64,000 nt of DNA from contig OV050030.1 of NCBI GenBank assembly GCA_920105625.2, forward strand, positions 25,080,016 to 25,144,015. The letters run 5' to 3'. Numbering within the stretch: the first letter of the stretch is position 1; each line of letters opens with the position of its first letter. A program made the position numbers and the translations under genes. The notes beneath the pieces were generated by a model, which saw only the letters and a list, made by a program, of their open reading frames with translations, was not told the DNA's origin and did not search any database. Below are positions 43,078-56,830 of the stretch, piece by piece. Source of the DNA: Clusia tigrina. Lineage: Eukaryota; Arthropoda; Insecta; Diptera; Clusiidae.

Positions 43078-43215
43078 CAATGATGGCATCACCATCATCA
43101 GAACCGACATCACCATCATCAGAACCGATATCACCATCATCAGAACCGACATCACCATTATCATAACCGACATCACCATTATCAGAACCGACATCACCAT
43201 CATCAGAACCGACAT
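43078..43215 (+). repeat. 21-bp minisatellite, about six to seven units
   Basis: Unit CATCACCATCATCAGAACCGA with small variants (GATATC, ATTATC). A 21-bp period keeps both strands open (minus strand MSVLMMV repeats); no gene is inferred. Confidence 0.93.
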
Positions 43216-43289
43216 CACAATCAATTCAACGATAAAAAGCAACACAACAATTGCATGCTACCGATAGATAGATATATTTAAGGGTGTTA

Positions 43290-43900
43290 TACACTGCGAC
43301 CTGAAAGATCTATTGTGATGCCCCTATTTATTTCAAAGATGAGGATAGTCTCACCTATAAATCTTCTGTCAAGATAATTTCCGACAGGAATTCATATATT
43401 TTGGAGGAATCAAGATGAGGGATCTTGCTCATATCTAAGATATATTCTCCAAAACACCTGTGTCTTTTGTGTGCCAATGGTCCGCAGTCTGTGATCAGGT
43501 GCAGTGTGGTTTCGTCACTTTCTCCACAGAATCGACAGATGGCATCTGAAGATATACCCAACTTGTTCAAATGGTAGTTGAGTCTACAATGTCCGCTTAA
43601 AATGCCTGTGATGATTCTTAATTTACTCCGAGGCATATTTATTAAGTCCTTAGCTCTTTTAGGATTAAAATCTCCCAGAAGAGCTTTGGACTGTCTTAAT
43701 CCCGGAAGAGTTTTCCAGGTTTGACTTCGTTTTGCATCTGTACACTTCTTCAGCAGACCTCCAATGGTCACTTTCTCCACAGAATCGACAGATGGCATCT
43801 GAAGATATACCCAACTTGTTTGCATGCTATCGATACCAGTAAACAAAATTGCATTATCCGAGACGTGAGAAGGTAACCGAAACACCACTTTCTTCATATG
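43290..43900 (-). mobile_element. LOA-type LINE 3' fragment
   Basis: The minus-strand frame shows GILSGHCRLNYHLNKLGIS, CRFCGESDETTLHLITDC and HKRHRCFGEYIL, the same C-terminal block as in the LINE at about 7010-7200. The following 3' UTR shares ACAATAGAT and GGTCGCAGTG with that element. It is 5'-truncated and carries an internal duplication: the segment at about 43512-43570 recurs at about 43769-43821 and encodes the CCHC region in another frame. Confidence 0.85.
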
Positions 43901-44504
43901 TTAATTGCAATCTTACCTGAATTTAATAGAAGCATAGCTTAACCTTTCGCTTTCCGCAGGTGTCGGTGTGTATTCTAAGAAGATATTCTTCAAGCATCTT
44001 CGAACTAAAGTGGGAAAGGATCACAATTGCCAAACTTATCGCTTACCAACCGTCAATTTTATTGTCTGAGATGAGATGGAATTATCAGGTAAATGAAGGA
44101 AAATTTTGTTATGTTACATCGCAGTGAAGCCTTCAGCTTCAGCTTAATGGCGATAGGTCAAGAATCAAGGGAAAATTTGTCTTGTTCTACTGAAATACGG
44201 GGGTTGTTTCTACACTTTATGCAAAAAGTCATAAGTTCAGAGGAAGATTTTATTTAGATTAAGACTGGTTATTAGTTTTATTGTTATTAGTTTTAGTGCT
44301 GTTCATAATGGATTCTGACATAAATTTTATATAGTTGAACACCTCCTGATACAATAAACTTCTAGTTCAAGGTGTAGTAGGGATTCTAATACAGTAGTTA
44401 TGTCAATATCACCTCCTAATTTAGATCGCTTTATTTTCTACCGAGTTTCTTTACGATTGCACATTGTTCAATATGGCATAGTACTAAACCCTGTCGATAG
44501 ATGA

Positions 44505-44640
44505 AGAATGTACGCATCCTTGTTCAATATGCTTTCCTATTAACACCTGCCAAAAGAAGTTTTCTTCGAAAGGTGTATGCGATCCTTGTTCAATATGCTT
44601 TCGTATTAATACCTGCCAATAGAAGTTTTCTTCGATCGGG
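44505..44640 (+). repeat. Two-copy tandem repeat, about 67-bp unit
   Basis: ATCCTTGTTCAATATGCTTT and GAAGTTTTCTTCGA occur in both copies with only a few differences. Confidence 0.88.
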
Positions 44641-47600
44641 AAATATTGAATACAATTTTGTGTTTACACTTTTGTTTTTTGGTATGCATCCAAGACCGAT
44701 TTTATTAAATATCTGTTTATTTTGGTATACATATTCTCTCTGTCGTTCGCTGAATTGACCTCCTATTTTTGGTTTCCCAGAAGTGAAAGAGAAATGGAAA
44801 GGGAATGGCGAAACTCTAACTTATTTTCGCCTTTCCTGGAAAGGCAATTTTCTGGGTAGAGAAAATGAACCCATGAAAATGAATAAGTATATATTTTCCT
44901 TTCGCTGTATCCTGCGTGTACAGTAAACTTTTCATAATTTATTTTGTTCGTCTCTTATTCCGTCCTTCCGATTTATATTATGTTACACATGCCAAAATAA
45001 AAAAATAAAACTTGAGCGTGGATTAGCGACAACAGCAAATCGACCGTAAGTAAAGGTAATAATTCTGAAATAATATTCATCTGGCCACCTTAATAATCAA
45101 ATGTGGATCACACTCAAGTGCTGTTGTGTTGTTTCTTGCTTTTTGCAGAGCTAGGCAAAAAAGTAAACAAAAGAGGAAAAAAATAACCAAACAAAACAAA
45201 ACAGAAAAGCAACAACATGCAAGACGACAACAAACCAGCGTTTGCTTGAAGAAAAAAGGGGTGCAGGAGGGGGCACTACACTAGCTATAAATGCCGGTGC
45301 ACATGGCAGCTAACTTCGCATGGTGGGAGTGCAAAAGGGGTAACAGACAAGGCGCGTATAATGTGATGAACAAGCAGAAATGAACCAACCAGGGGGGTAA
45401 AAGAAAAAAATGATGAAAAATTGAAGTGCACCAAAATTCCAACACACAACAAATGACAAAACAAAAAAAGACAAAAAAAAAAAACAAAGAAATGTAAAGG
45501 AAAAAGGAACTGTAATAATAATAAACGTTGGCGTCGTCGTGTGCAAGTGATGTTTGAGTGTGGGTACGGGTACACAATTCTGGGGTGGAAATACAAAAAT
45601 GTACGCCATAACGGGTGTCGCGCCAGCCAACATTGTCGGGTAATAATAACAGCAGCAACAACTACAACAACAACAGCAACGAGGAGCGAAACAAGCGTAG
45701 CATTTGACGCAGCAGAAACACAGCAGGCAATTAGACGAACGATGGACGAAGGAGCGGTCGGTAGGACGGACGAACGGTTAGACAGTCAGCCCGGCAGGCG
45801 AACGAACAGGCGGCTAAAATGAGGGAAACAAAAATATAGCACGAAAAATAGGGACAGCCCAGGCAAGGCAGCAGGCAAACATGCGCGTATAGACAGCAAA
45901 ACAAGCACCACCACCAGCAGCAGCAGCAGCAGCACCACCACCACCACCACCACCGACAGCCAGCGGCCAGAGAAGCCTGCATAGCAGGCGGCGGAGACGC
46001 TCAAGCAGAGCGTGGCATGACTGCACAACAGCAGCAGCATTCGTAACTTGGGTGTACGGCGACGGATAAAAGGGCACAGCAGAAGTCTGCTGGCGTGTAG
46101 GATGTTCAGCCAGGGCAATAATGCTGCACTGCACTGCACTGGCCAGCCCGACTCTCGACTGGCGGCGACAAATGCTGACTCTGACCACGGCTGCAACCCA
46201 ACCCAGCTGAGGTTAAAAATTGTTGCAAAGTGTTTTTTAAGAAAATGCTACTTGGAGAGTTGTGCGAGAAGCCACAAGTGTTGCTGCTGCCGTTGCTGGT
46301 GGCAGTGTCAGTGGTGGCGGTGGTGGTGGATATGTGGGTAGAAACGTACACGTGAATCAACAATATAAAAATGAGCCTGGAGGTTGGTTGCTCGAACAAA
46401 AAGGTTCCTACCAAGCTTGAGCTGCGGTCATTGTTGTTGCTGTTGCTGCTGCTGGGACTATGGGCAAGACAAGCAATTTCCGCCCCAAAATAGGTAGAAG
46501 AAAATACACGCATATGTAAGCTGCGTGTGATGTATATATACATACACACACACGTACGTATGTATGTATATAAGGCTGTTAGGTATTTCCACTTCTCGTC
46601 TTCGTGGGCCCCGGCAGGCAAACAGGCAATAAAGGTAGCGGCGGCGGGCTGCTTGCGTGTGTTTCGTATTTACGCCCGTCGCGTTGGTGGCGACGCGCAA
46701 AATATTTATATACTAAACGCATACAGAGATACATATATACACGGGTATGCGTGTATGAATATGCTCATGTGCGCGGGACGCTTGATCGTCGGGAAGGTTG
46801 TTTTTTTTTCCTGTTGAGCATGCGCACATTTTATGTATTCTGAAACAGGATCTTTCTGGCGTTGTCAGTTAACGCAGCGAAAAGGAAATTTATAGAAATG
46901 CTGATGTTTCGTGTTAACGAGTGCTGCGGATGTGGGTTTTAAAAGAGGGAGGCGGTTTCTAATTTCCTGGAATTTTATCATGTCTATCATGGGTGAGGGA
47001 GCAAACGAAGGTAGAAAGGTAAAGTATACATTTAAGACTACTAAGTTTAAATTATAATCACTTAATGTGGTGTTAAATGGGAAGCGAAATGCAATTAATA
47101 TGTAAAAGAGATCATAACTTTCCTAAGGTCTCATAAAAATATATTGACAATCCTTTGGGGACGTTTTTTGTTCATCCGACCATTGTGAACTCCTGTATGC
47201 GATATTATTGCAACCAGGAATGATCACAAGAGTTATTTGATATTTGAAAAGATATATCATCGTTTACAGTCTCTCTCTCTCTCTCTCTAAATATTTCCTT
47301 GTAAGAGGCTGATAAGTTGATATGGTCACTCATTTGGTCATGCTAACTGTAATTAATATATTAAAATTGGCTATAAAAAATACTCACAAAACCCCAGCAC
47401 GTAATATAAAATCAAATTGAAGTAATTTAAAAAAAAAGAAATTAAATGGGAAAAACTCTCAAGGATATTTTATCACTGATCTACTTTTAAATCAGCTGGC
47501 AGCGACTATTGTGCATAATTGTAAATTATATAAAGCAAATCCAATTAATCATTTGATTGATTTCACATTTAGAACCATTCTTTAATTAATTTCATAAATA

Positions 47601-48919
47601 AACATGCATTTTAAATTGAACTTTGTTTACTCAGGACTATGCGGATTTTGTTTCATCCTGTTGCAACACGTCCATACAATATTTGAATTAAATTTACTTT
47701 GACTACCATTTGCGGCATCCACCCACGTCAGCTTGCAAGTTCGAACACGCTGATTCATAAATTAGTAATTAACTCAATAACTTCGGTCTTGTGAAAACGA
47801 CTGATGGAAAAGTTGTGAAAAATTCAAGTTGTTGTGGCCTTGCTTAAGTGCATTATCAAGCTATTCTCAACTGAATTAGTGGGTGGGTGTAAATATAGAG
47901 TATATTTAAATGTACATAATATATGATTGTACGTACCTTCAAAGCAAAACAACTTCTCTCCAAATTATAATCCAAACTGGCATTTGCCGTGCTATTTTGA
48001 TTAAGCTTACAGTTAAGTCCTTTTTTTTGGCAGTTCCGTCAAACGAATACAAATGAATTTTTGTTGGAACATTTAATTAAATAAATAAAATATACTACAT
48101 ATACTTATTAAGGTTTCAGTTTTTCTATTTTTGGACATATAAAACGTTCTTTTCACTTATAAAATAAATCAGTGTACTAGAAACAGCGAAAAAAACGCAT
48201 GCGAATACTCTTTAACCACCCGAAACGCACCCGACGAATTTGTTCGACTTATCACTTTGAGAAATTCCTTCAGACTGTGTGCTAACTTCAGAGCGGTGGC
48301 GTACGCCTGCTTCGGACTAGCGTTGTCGGCATCGATGTACAATAACAACAATACACAAGCAACAGCCACAATACACAGCAGCAACAACAACAACAGGCAC
48401 AAAGAACAACAAGCAGCCAGCAAGCCCGCAAGCAATGCTAGCCTGCCAGCCACCTTACCACTACGAACGAAGGCGCAAAAGATAATTGAAGAAAAACAAC
48501 AAAATTGCACAAGCGATCGGAGCACAGCTCACGCACACACACTCCCACACAACCTGGCGAGAGCTGGCGCGGCAACCCACGCTTGCGAACAGTGTTGCAG
48601 TATTTATAAATATTTAGAGTACATTGTTCAACATTCTAAATATATTTGCTTAGTATAAAATTTGTTATTGTATAATTTATTGAATTAATTTAAAATAATA
48701 AGCAATAATTATTAAATGAATTTAAAATAAAATAATGGCAAGAATTTCAGTTAATTGAAAGTTGTGTTTGAAATAAAAATCTTGTAACTAAATTAGAGTG
48801 GAGGTCAAAGATGATTGTTTTTAAGTATACCTGTCAGAGGAATAATAAAAAGAAAATGTACTTGAATACAATCTTTGTAGCAGAATCCGTGATTCGCAGT
48901 CGCAGTCGCAGCTACTTAC

Positions 48920-48960
48920 CTGCCAATGTAGTAAAGATTTGAAATGCAACCCTGGTGTAG
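48920..48960 (-). promoter_or_regulatory. Candidate splice donor of a non-coding exon (perhaps chn exon 1)
   Basis: The minus strand reads ACATTGGCAG|GTAAGTAGC, a perfect CAG|GTAAGT donor with the junction between 48920 and 48919. It could serve the missing 5' non-coding exon of chn. This is position-only evidence; chance matches are expected over 30 kb. Confidence 0.2.
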
Positions 48961-49539
48961 CATTCTCTGGAAAACAAACTATTGAGAAAGAGAGTGCGAA
49001 TAACAGAGAGGAATGGAGTGTATGTGTGTGTTGCGTGGGGTGGTTGGGTGAAAAATTTGTGATCGTAAAAGATTCTTTGAAGCAAAATGTTCAGTTAAAT
49101 TTAAACGGGAAATTTTATTATTTTATGCAACTCTTTCCATTCCAAACCCTGGAATATTGCCATACAAATTTCCAAGTCATTACACACACATCCATACATA
49201 TTATTTTGAAAATCTGTTTCTGATTATTTGTGCGTGGATTTTTGTCTGGCCATGGAATGGGATACTGCCAATTGACGAATTTTAATTACGGTCAAGTTCT
49301 CCTTTGTTCGCAGGTAGTTTTATTTTGTTATACACATGGCGGAAATTAATTGAAAGGTATTTAAGTTTGGCACAGATTTTGTGTAAGGGTACTTCGTTGC
49401 TGTTGCTTCACTAATTGCCGTATTCGCGAGGGGTTGAAGTTATTTCTTGGTATTATGGAGCAATAAACATCTAAAAGTATTTTAGTAAAATAGAAATAAT
49501 TTAAGGAGAGAAGCAAATGTGTAGTGGGGAGGCAGTCCA

Positions 49540-49710
49540 AGTGCCTTGGTGCATACTAAAGCAGCCAATCGCTTACAATGTGCGCAGTATATTTGGGATC
49601 GTTATCCTGTTGGAAACTCCGAGACCCAACATATCAACGGATGATTGTAAATTATGTTCCATTAGCTCCTTATAATAGTATTGAGAAGAAATCTTCCATG
49701 TCCCTAAAAA
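49540..49710 (-). pseudogene. Tc1-like transposase fragment
   Basis: The minus strand encodes ELMEHNLQSSVDMLGLG and, after a frame change, SFQQDNDPKYTAHIVSDWL. The second block is the Tc1 family's second catalytic aspartate motif (FQQDNDPKHT-like). A stop follows, and no terminal repeats were found. A short fossil only. Confidence 0.8.
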
Positions 49711-51519
<1,809 letters not shown>

Positions 51520-52270
51520 GTCATGTAGAGGTCAATTGTTATACCACAAGTTAGGGGATAAATGTGTACTTCCTGCGGATTTGCGTGAAGAGGGGAACCC
51601 TAGGGTAATACACTTGCGCTTGGCGAGGGCTGGACAGTGACAGAGTAGAAGGACTACCGCCTCTCCCTCATTCTCATCTTGACATCTGTGGCAGGAGTCC
51701 GGCACGTCGAGGCCCAGCCTGGTGGCTTGGGAGCCAAATAGATAGCGTCCTGTCAAAACTGCCACATCGGAGCTAATATTTGCTTATTTGAGGAAATCAA
51801 CTTTGGTGAGTCTGAGATAGAAAAAAGCCAGAGTTGTTTAGTCGTAAAATAAGTGATTCCCCCCTGCACCCTTTGTTGGCTTGTTCGAGGTAGCTAGAAG
51901 TACGTTTTACAGGTAGCGAGAGGGATTCCCGCTATGTGGGTGTAACTAGCAGTTAATGTTGCGCCACGTCTACCAAGGTCATAGCAACACAGTTGCTTCT
52001 TATATCACAATGACCTAGCTTCCAAGTCAGGGAGATATGGTGTACGTGCGCCAGCTCATTGAGCTGGGAGCGATAGAGGGAGGGTACCTACGAGGCGGTG
52101 GATGCCTTGTTTAGGGCCTTAATAGATTCCTGGCAGTCCATGAAGATTTGTACATGTTTCTCCGACAAATTATAATGCTTCAGTAGTGACATAGTTTTAA
52201 AGATTGCCTGCACCTCTACCTGGAAGGCGCTGCAGTAATCTGGCTCAGCAGAGCTATGTTTCAGTTGGTG
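51520..52270 (-). mobile_element. LINE fragment: RNase H to C-terminal zinc motif
   Basis: Minus-strand blocks in order from 52260: YCSAFQVEVQAIFKTMSLL and VQIFMDCQESIKALNKAS (RNase H), SLYRSQLNELAHV, then VAVLTGRYLFGSQATRLGL and CHRCQDENEGEAVVLLLCHC (C-terminal CCHC-like motif). Multiple frameshifts. The gene order matches RNase H-bearing LINEs of the R1/LOA/I group. Confidence 0.8.
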
Positions 52271-52667
52271 GAAGTAATGATTTAAAATATTCCACGAAGT
52301 TATGAGGTATTATAGTCCTATTCCTATTATAAGCTCAAATACTAAAATATTCTAATTGGAAACTAAATACATCTCATTTCATCAAGGTCTCTATCTATCA
52401 AATATTCAGCGGAAGATTTGAGTTGTTCTGAAATGACTAATTAAAAAACACCTCATATCTTCTAAAATTAGTTTAAGCTAATAGTTCATACCACTAGATT
52501 AAAGTAATCTAAAAACCAGAATGTATCAGTTGTAGCTCGATATCCTTCCATTATTTTCAAATATGTAGAAAGACTTTGATGACTTCGGAAAGTTCTTATT
52601 GTATTAGAGATATGTGTATGAGAGATAGGAACAACACCACCACTAATAACATACATATAGCGTAAGT

Positions 52668-55385
52668 CAGTGCTGTCCAAACTAGTAGCCACTTGGCCAC
52701 TTGTGGCCAAGCGACAAATTTCAGTGGCCAACGAGAAGACTAATATTTTTCAAATAATGATTCTAATTTTTTCCAAAAAACGATTTAAAATGTTAACCGA
52801 AGCGATTTCATCTTGACAATAATAAGACAAACAGTAGTTAGCTGTATTGTCCGTTGTATTCGCGTCGTCGCTTTATTTTTTATTTTCTGTTGAATTGGCA
52901 GCGCTCGTTAAATCATGCCAAATCTTGATTGTATAGCAATGATGCGGCGCGCGCATTTCAATTGTTTATGTTTACATTTGTTGGCGACTGTTATCTGCGT
53001 GACTGTATTTTGTGAAAATGCAAGAACGCGGCTGCGTGTGGATTTGTCATTTGAAATTCACTTGCCAATTTATTAGTTCATTGTCAAATGAGTTGAATAA
53101 GTGTTCAGTTCACAGTGAAATATGGATCGTTTCGTAATTAGAAAAAGAAAACCAGATGAAAGTGGCGGAGGTGAAACAAGTGTTCCAGGTCTATTTGATA
53201 GTGATCAGCATACAGAATCAAGCACCCGTGTTACTCAAAATGTTCAAGAAGACAAACAGAAGAAGAAAATTCGGAGGTACAATAGCGAATGGGAAGAAAA
53301 TTATTTTGTGTCCGAACACAAAGGGAAGTCAATGTGTCTAATATGCCGTCATGAATTCGCAGAGAATAAGAAATACAATGTCGAATCTCATTTTAAGAAT
53401 CAACACCGTGAAATGAACGAGAAGTTTTTGCCGTTGTCTGAAAAACGATCTGCCGAAATATTACGATTGAAAATTTCATTGGAATCTGAACAAAAAGTGA
53501 TGAAAAACATATTCAGTGCAAATCATCTGGTTACGCGTGCTTCCTATGAAGTTGCATTCAACATTGCAAAACACGGAAAATCATATGCCGATGGTGAATT
53601 TTACAAACAGTTGATACAAACAACCATTACGACGCTATGTGAGAATTGGGACGACAAATTGAAAGCGCCATTGCTTGATAAATTAAAAACATTATCGCTC
53701 AGCCATCAAACAATCAGTCGCCGTGTCGTTGATATTGGAGCTGAAATCGAAGCGAAATTGAAAAGTGAATTGGAAGAATGTGAAGCATTTTCTGTGGCGT
53801 TGGATGAAACGACAGACATTTCGGATATGTCCCAACTCATATTTTGGGTGCGATACATCAAAAATGGTCAAATTAAAGAAAATATTCTGGCATTGGTTCC
53901 TCTCACTGAACAAACAAGGGCCAAAGATATTTTTGATGCATTTATGACTGTCGTTGCTCGATTTGATTTGGACTTGAAGAAGCTCGTATCAATATGTACC
54001 GATGGAGCTCCTGCAATGATTGGAATTCACGCCGGTTTTGCTGCCTTAGTGAAAAAGTACATCAAAGAACATTTCAACTCACCGTTTTTCCTTACATATC
54101 ACTGCATAATACACCAGGAAAATTTGTGCTCACAGGCATTGGAAATGGATTGTGATGTTTTGAAAACAGTGACCAAAGTATGTGCAGCATTATCAAAAAT
54201 ACGCCGATTTTAGTTTATTTATCGTACTCATAATTTTTTCATTTGTTTGCAGAACATCAATACAATCAGAGGGAGTGGACTACGTCATCGTCGATTCAAA
54301 TTGTTGACAGAAGAATTAAATTCGAAATTTGGTGACATAATGTTCTTCAAAAGCATTCGCTGGCTAAGCTGTGGAAATGTCTTTAATCGGTTTTGTGATC
54401 TGTTTGATGAAATCAGACTATTTCTCACGGAACAACACTTGGATGTAGAATTCAGTGAAATATCGACACATACATGGAAAGAAAAACTGTACTTTTTGGC
54501 CGATATTACGAAACATCTGAACGAGTTGAATGTGAGGCTACAAGGAAAGAATAAATGCATTTGGGACTTGGCAAAAGATATTCAAGAATTCAAGTTGAAA
54601 TTGGTCGCATTTAAAAACCAAATTAACGAAAATGATTTTACTTTCTTCCCATTGTTAGACACAAATCAATATAATGAAGAATTTGAGCTACGTTACGATA
54701 CGAACATTTTCATTCAATATATTGATATTTTGATTAACGCGTTCGATTCACGATTTGAAGATTTCCAAAAGTTTCAGTTGGCATTCAAATTTCTCAAAAA
54801 CCCATTCGTTTGTGACCCAAATAATATTCAAAAATTGTCAGATCTTTTCGGAACAAAGAAAACTCATTTGGAATTCGATATTTCGTTGATAAATGAAGAA
54901 AGTGGCTTGCCAAATGAAACGGGCGATGCATTGTGGAGGCGTTTGTTATCTGAATGTAATTTCTTGGCACTCAAAGACATTGTACCAAAGTTTTTATGCA
55001 TGTTTGGTTCCACATACGTTTGTGAAGCATCATTCTCAAGTCTCGCGCGACGTAAAAATAAATACCGCAATGCAATATCGCAACAAAATTTGGAATCCGA
55101 ACTTCGTTGCGAACTAATCCAATCGAAGCCAGACTTTGATAAATTGACAGAAAAAAAAGAATGTCATCCGTCGCATTAATCTAAAATAAACAATCATTGT
55201 TTCGGTTAATTTTAACTCATAGAAAATAGAAAAATGTCATACGTCTCATAACCAATCGAAAATAAATGCAAAAACGAAATTTCGACTTGTTTTCACTGTT
55301 TTCTTAGGTTTTGGAAAAAGTGGCCATTGGATAGATCTGTTGGCCACTTCTGTGGCCACGCCAAAAAAAAGTTTGGACAGCACTG
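52668..55385 (+). mobile_element. Complete hAT DNA transposon
   Basis: Terminal inverted repeats CAGTGCTGTCCAAACT occur at 52668 and, inverted, at 55370-55385. The 8-bp duplication GCGTAAGT is at 52660-52667 and 55386-55393. Within about 70 bp of both ends are several TGGCCAC/GTGGCCA copies, resembling the subterminal transposase-binding repeats of hAT elements. It encodes one apparently intact transposase. Length 2718 bp. Confidence 0.97.
53122..55179 (+). CDS. hAT transposase (ZBED/GTF2IRD2-like), two exons
   Basis: Exons 53122-54177 and 54253-55179 (intron GTATGT...TTGCAG, 75 nt, phase 0) give 1983 nt, 660 residues plus stop, with no internal stop or frameshift. Seen: BED-type zinc finger CLICRHEFAENKKYNVESHF...H at about residues 71-95; VALDETTD (first catalytic Asp) near 230; SICTDGAPAMIG (second Asp) near 290; HCIIHQENLCSQ near 330; SIRWLSCGNV after the intron; and the C-terminal hATC dimerisation region CEASFSSLARRKNKYRN near 630. 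The enzyme would bind the element's ends and excise and insert it. The closest known group is the hAT transposases from which vertebrate GTF2IRD2 and ZBED5 derive. If unspliced, the frame stops just after 54177 (reading VCAALSKIRRF). Confidence 0.92.
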
Positions 55386-55539
55386 GCGTAAGTGATACGA
55401 GGGGTAATATTTATATTTCGGGAACTGGCAACACTAATGTCAATAGCTAACATCTGGCAACACCATAATAAAGTTTGACATTTTTAGCATAAACGCACTC
55501 ACAACGTGTTGATGTACAAGTGCTATTTGGTTTGTTTAG

Positions 55540-56145
55540 AGTGAGTTAAGAAAATCAATTTAGCCAAAAAATAGAAATTTTAAGAGAAGGCTTTCGATGG
55601 ATTATTTTTGACAACTTTCGACATGGATTATCTCAACAAGAATGTGCCAATGAACTCAGTTCTTTGTATGGCGATAAAGCACCATCAAAAACCACAGTAT
55701 ATTGCTGGTATAGTGAATTCAATCGTGGTCGTAGTTCGGTCGCCGACGTACTCCGTGAAGGCCGTCCAAAATCGGTTGTTGTGCCAAAAAAAAATGCATC
55801 GATGCAGTGCTTGAACTGATAATGCAAGATCGTCATGTGGTATATCGTGAGATAGAGGACACCTTGGGTATTACTTCCACTTCCATACATTCAATATTGC
55901 ATGAACATTTGGCTGTAAAAAAGATTTGTTCGCGTTGGATCCCACATAATTTGACAATCGCTTAAGAAAAGGCTCGTGTCAATTGGTGTAAGGAAATGAT
56001 TAAAAACTGCGACCGTGGTGCTTCGAAAGACGTGTATGAAATCGTGACAGGTGACGAATCTTGGATATATGCGTATGAGCCGGAAACAAAGCAACATTGA
56101 ACTGCAAACATTATTTCCAATAATGTCCCCAATTTCGAATTATTC
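55540..56145 (+). pseudogene. mariner transposase fragment
   Basis: Reading in changing frames: RHGLSQQECANELSSLYGD, KAPSKTTVYCWYSEFNRG, VLREGRPKSVVVPKK (HTH region), DRHVVYREIEDTLGIT, HVKKICSRWIP-like AVKKICSRWIPHNLTIA, ARVNWCKEM, then VTGDESWIYAYEPETKQ containing the first catalytic Asp. A frameshift in an A-run near 55792, a TAA at 55964-55966 and a TGA near 56098 break it, and it is cut off at about 56145. Tc1/mariner superfamily, mariner type. Confidence 0.9.
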
Positions 56146-56830
56146 GGCATGATATTTAATACTATTAAAATGTCCCAAGATAGAGCTATGCTGGGTCCCT
56201 GGCTCCGGGATATCCCTGGCAACGAAAAACCTGACGAATGTGCCAGACTCGGATGGGAACTGCCGGAAGGCAGGCAGGTGGAGAACATCCTTCCATCTCT
56301 CGTGAAGTTCACAAAGAAGATCGAAACCGCTGTAAAAAGATGAATGAATGAACGAACGTTAGTGCTTACCGCCGACTGTCGAACATCTCTATACATTTAG
56401 CCAAAACTGAGCCCAAAATAGGACTGAAATACTTCTTCAGCTCACTAGAGGAGAACTCAGTACTATTGTGGGGGCTCTGACAGGGCACTGCATCATAGGA
56501 CGAATGGCAGCCAGGTACGGTGCTTCTTGCAGAGATTATTGTATGAGATGTGGAGATGAGGAGGAAACGGTGAAACATTTGCTCTGTGAATTCCCGGGTC
56601 TTCAGAGGAGGCGAGCCAGGTATATGAGCTCGGCCGTCTTTGAAGAACTACAATAATTAGCAAAGCTGAAACTAACTGATATTCTCAACTTCACAAAAGC
56701 TTTTGGCTGAGGTTTTTTTGAGGAAGAAGGGGGGAGTGCCTTCTCTCTAAAAACAGGTATCAGAATGGGCCAATGGGCCGCCGAGTGCAACTTGCGTAAC
56801 TACCTACCTGGTTAACATAACCTAAATCAG
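56146..56830 (+). mobile_element. LINE 3' fragment abutting the mariner fossil
   Basis: RNase H remnant (PWLRDIPGNEKPDECARLG near 56195), then GALTGHCIIGRMAARYGAS and CMRCGDEEETVKHLLCEFPG (C-terminal zinc motif, 56470-56600), and a 3' region ending ACTACCTACCTGGTTAACAT. Frames are broken. Same broad LINE group as the fragment at 61855. Confidence 0.78.

Larger units (their letters stand above)
43901..49539. other. Long non-coding region with opa-type tracts
   Basis: Tandem duplication at 44505-44640, CAACAA/CAGCAG tracts near 45650-45690 and 45905-45960, TG/TA-rich near 46525-46575, CT microsatellite at 47268-47288, CAACAA tract at 48340-48410. No coding exon recognised. Confidence 0.4.

Noticed and set aside
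43054..43245. Minus-strand MSVLMMV repeat frame as a gene
   Set aside because: Microsatellite-like 21-bp array with no gene context.
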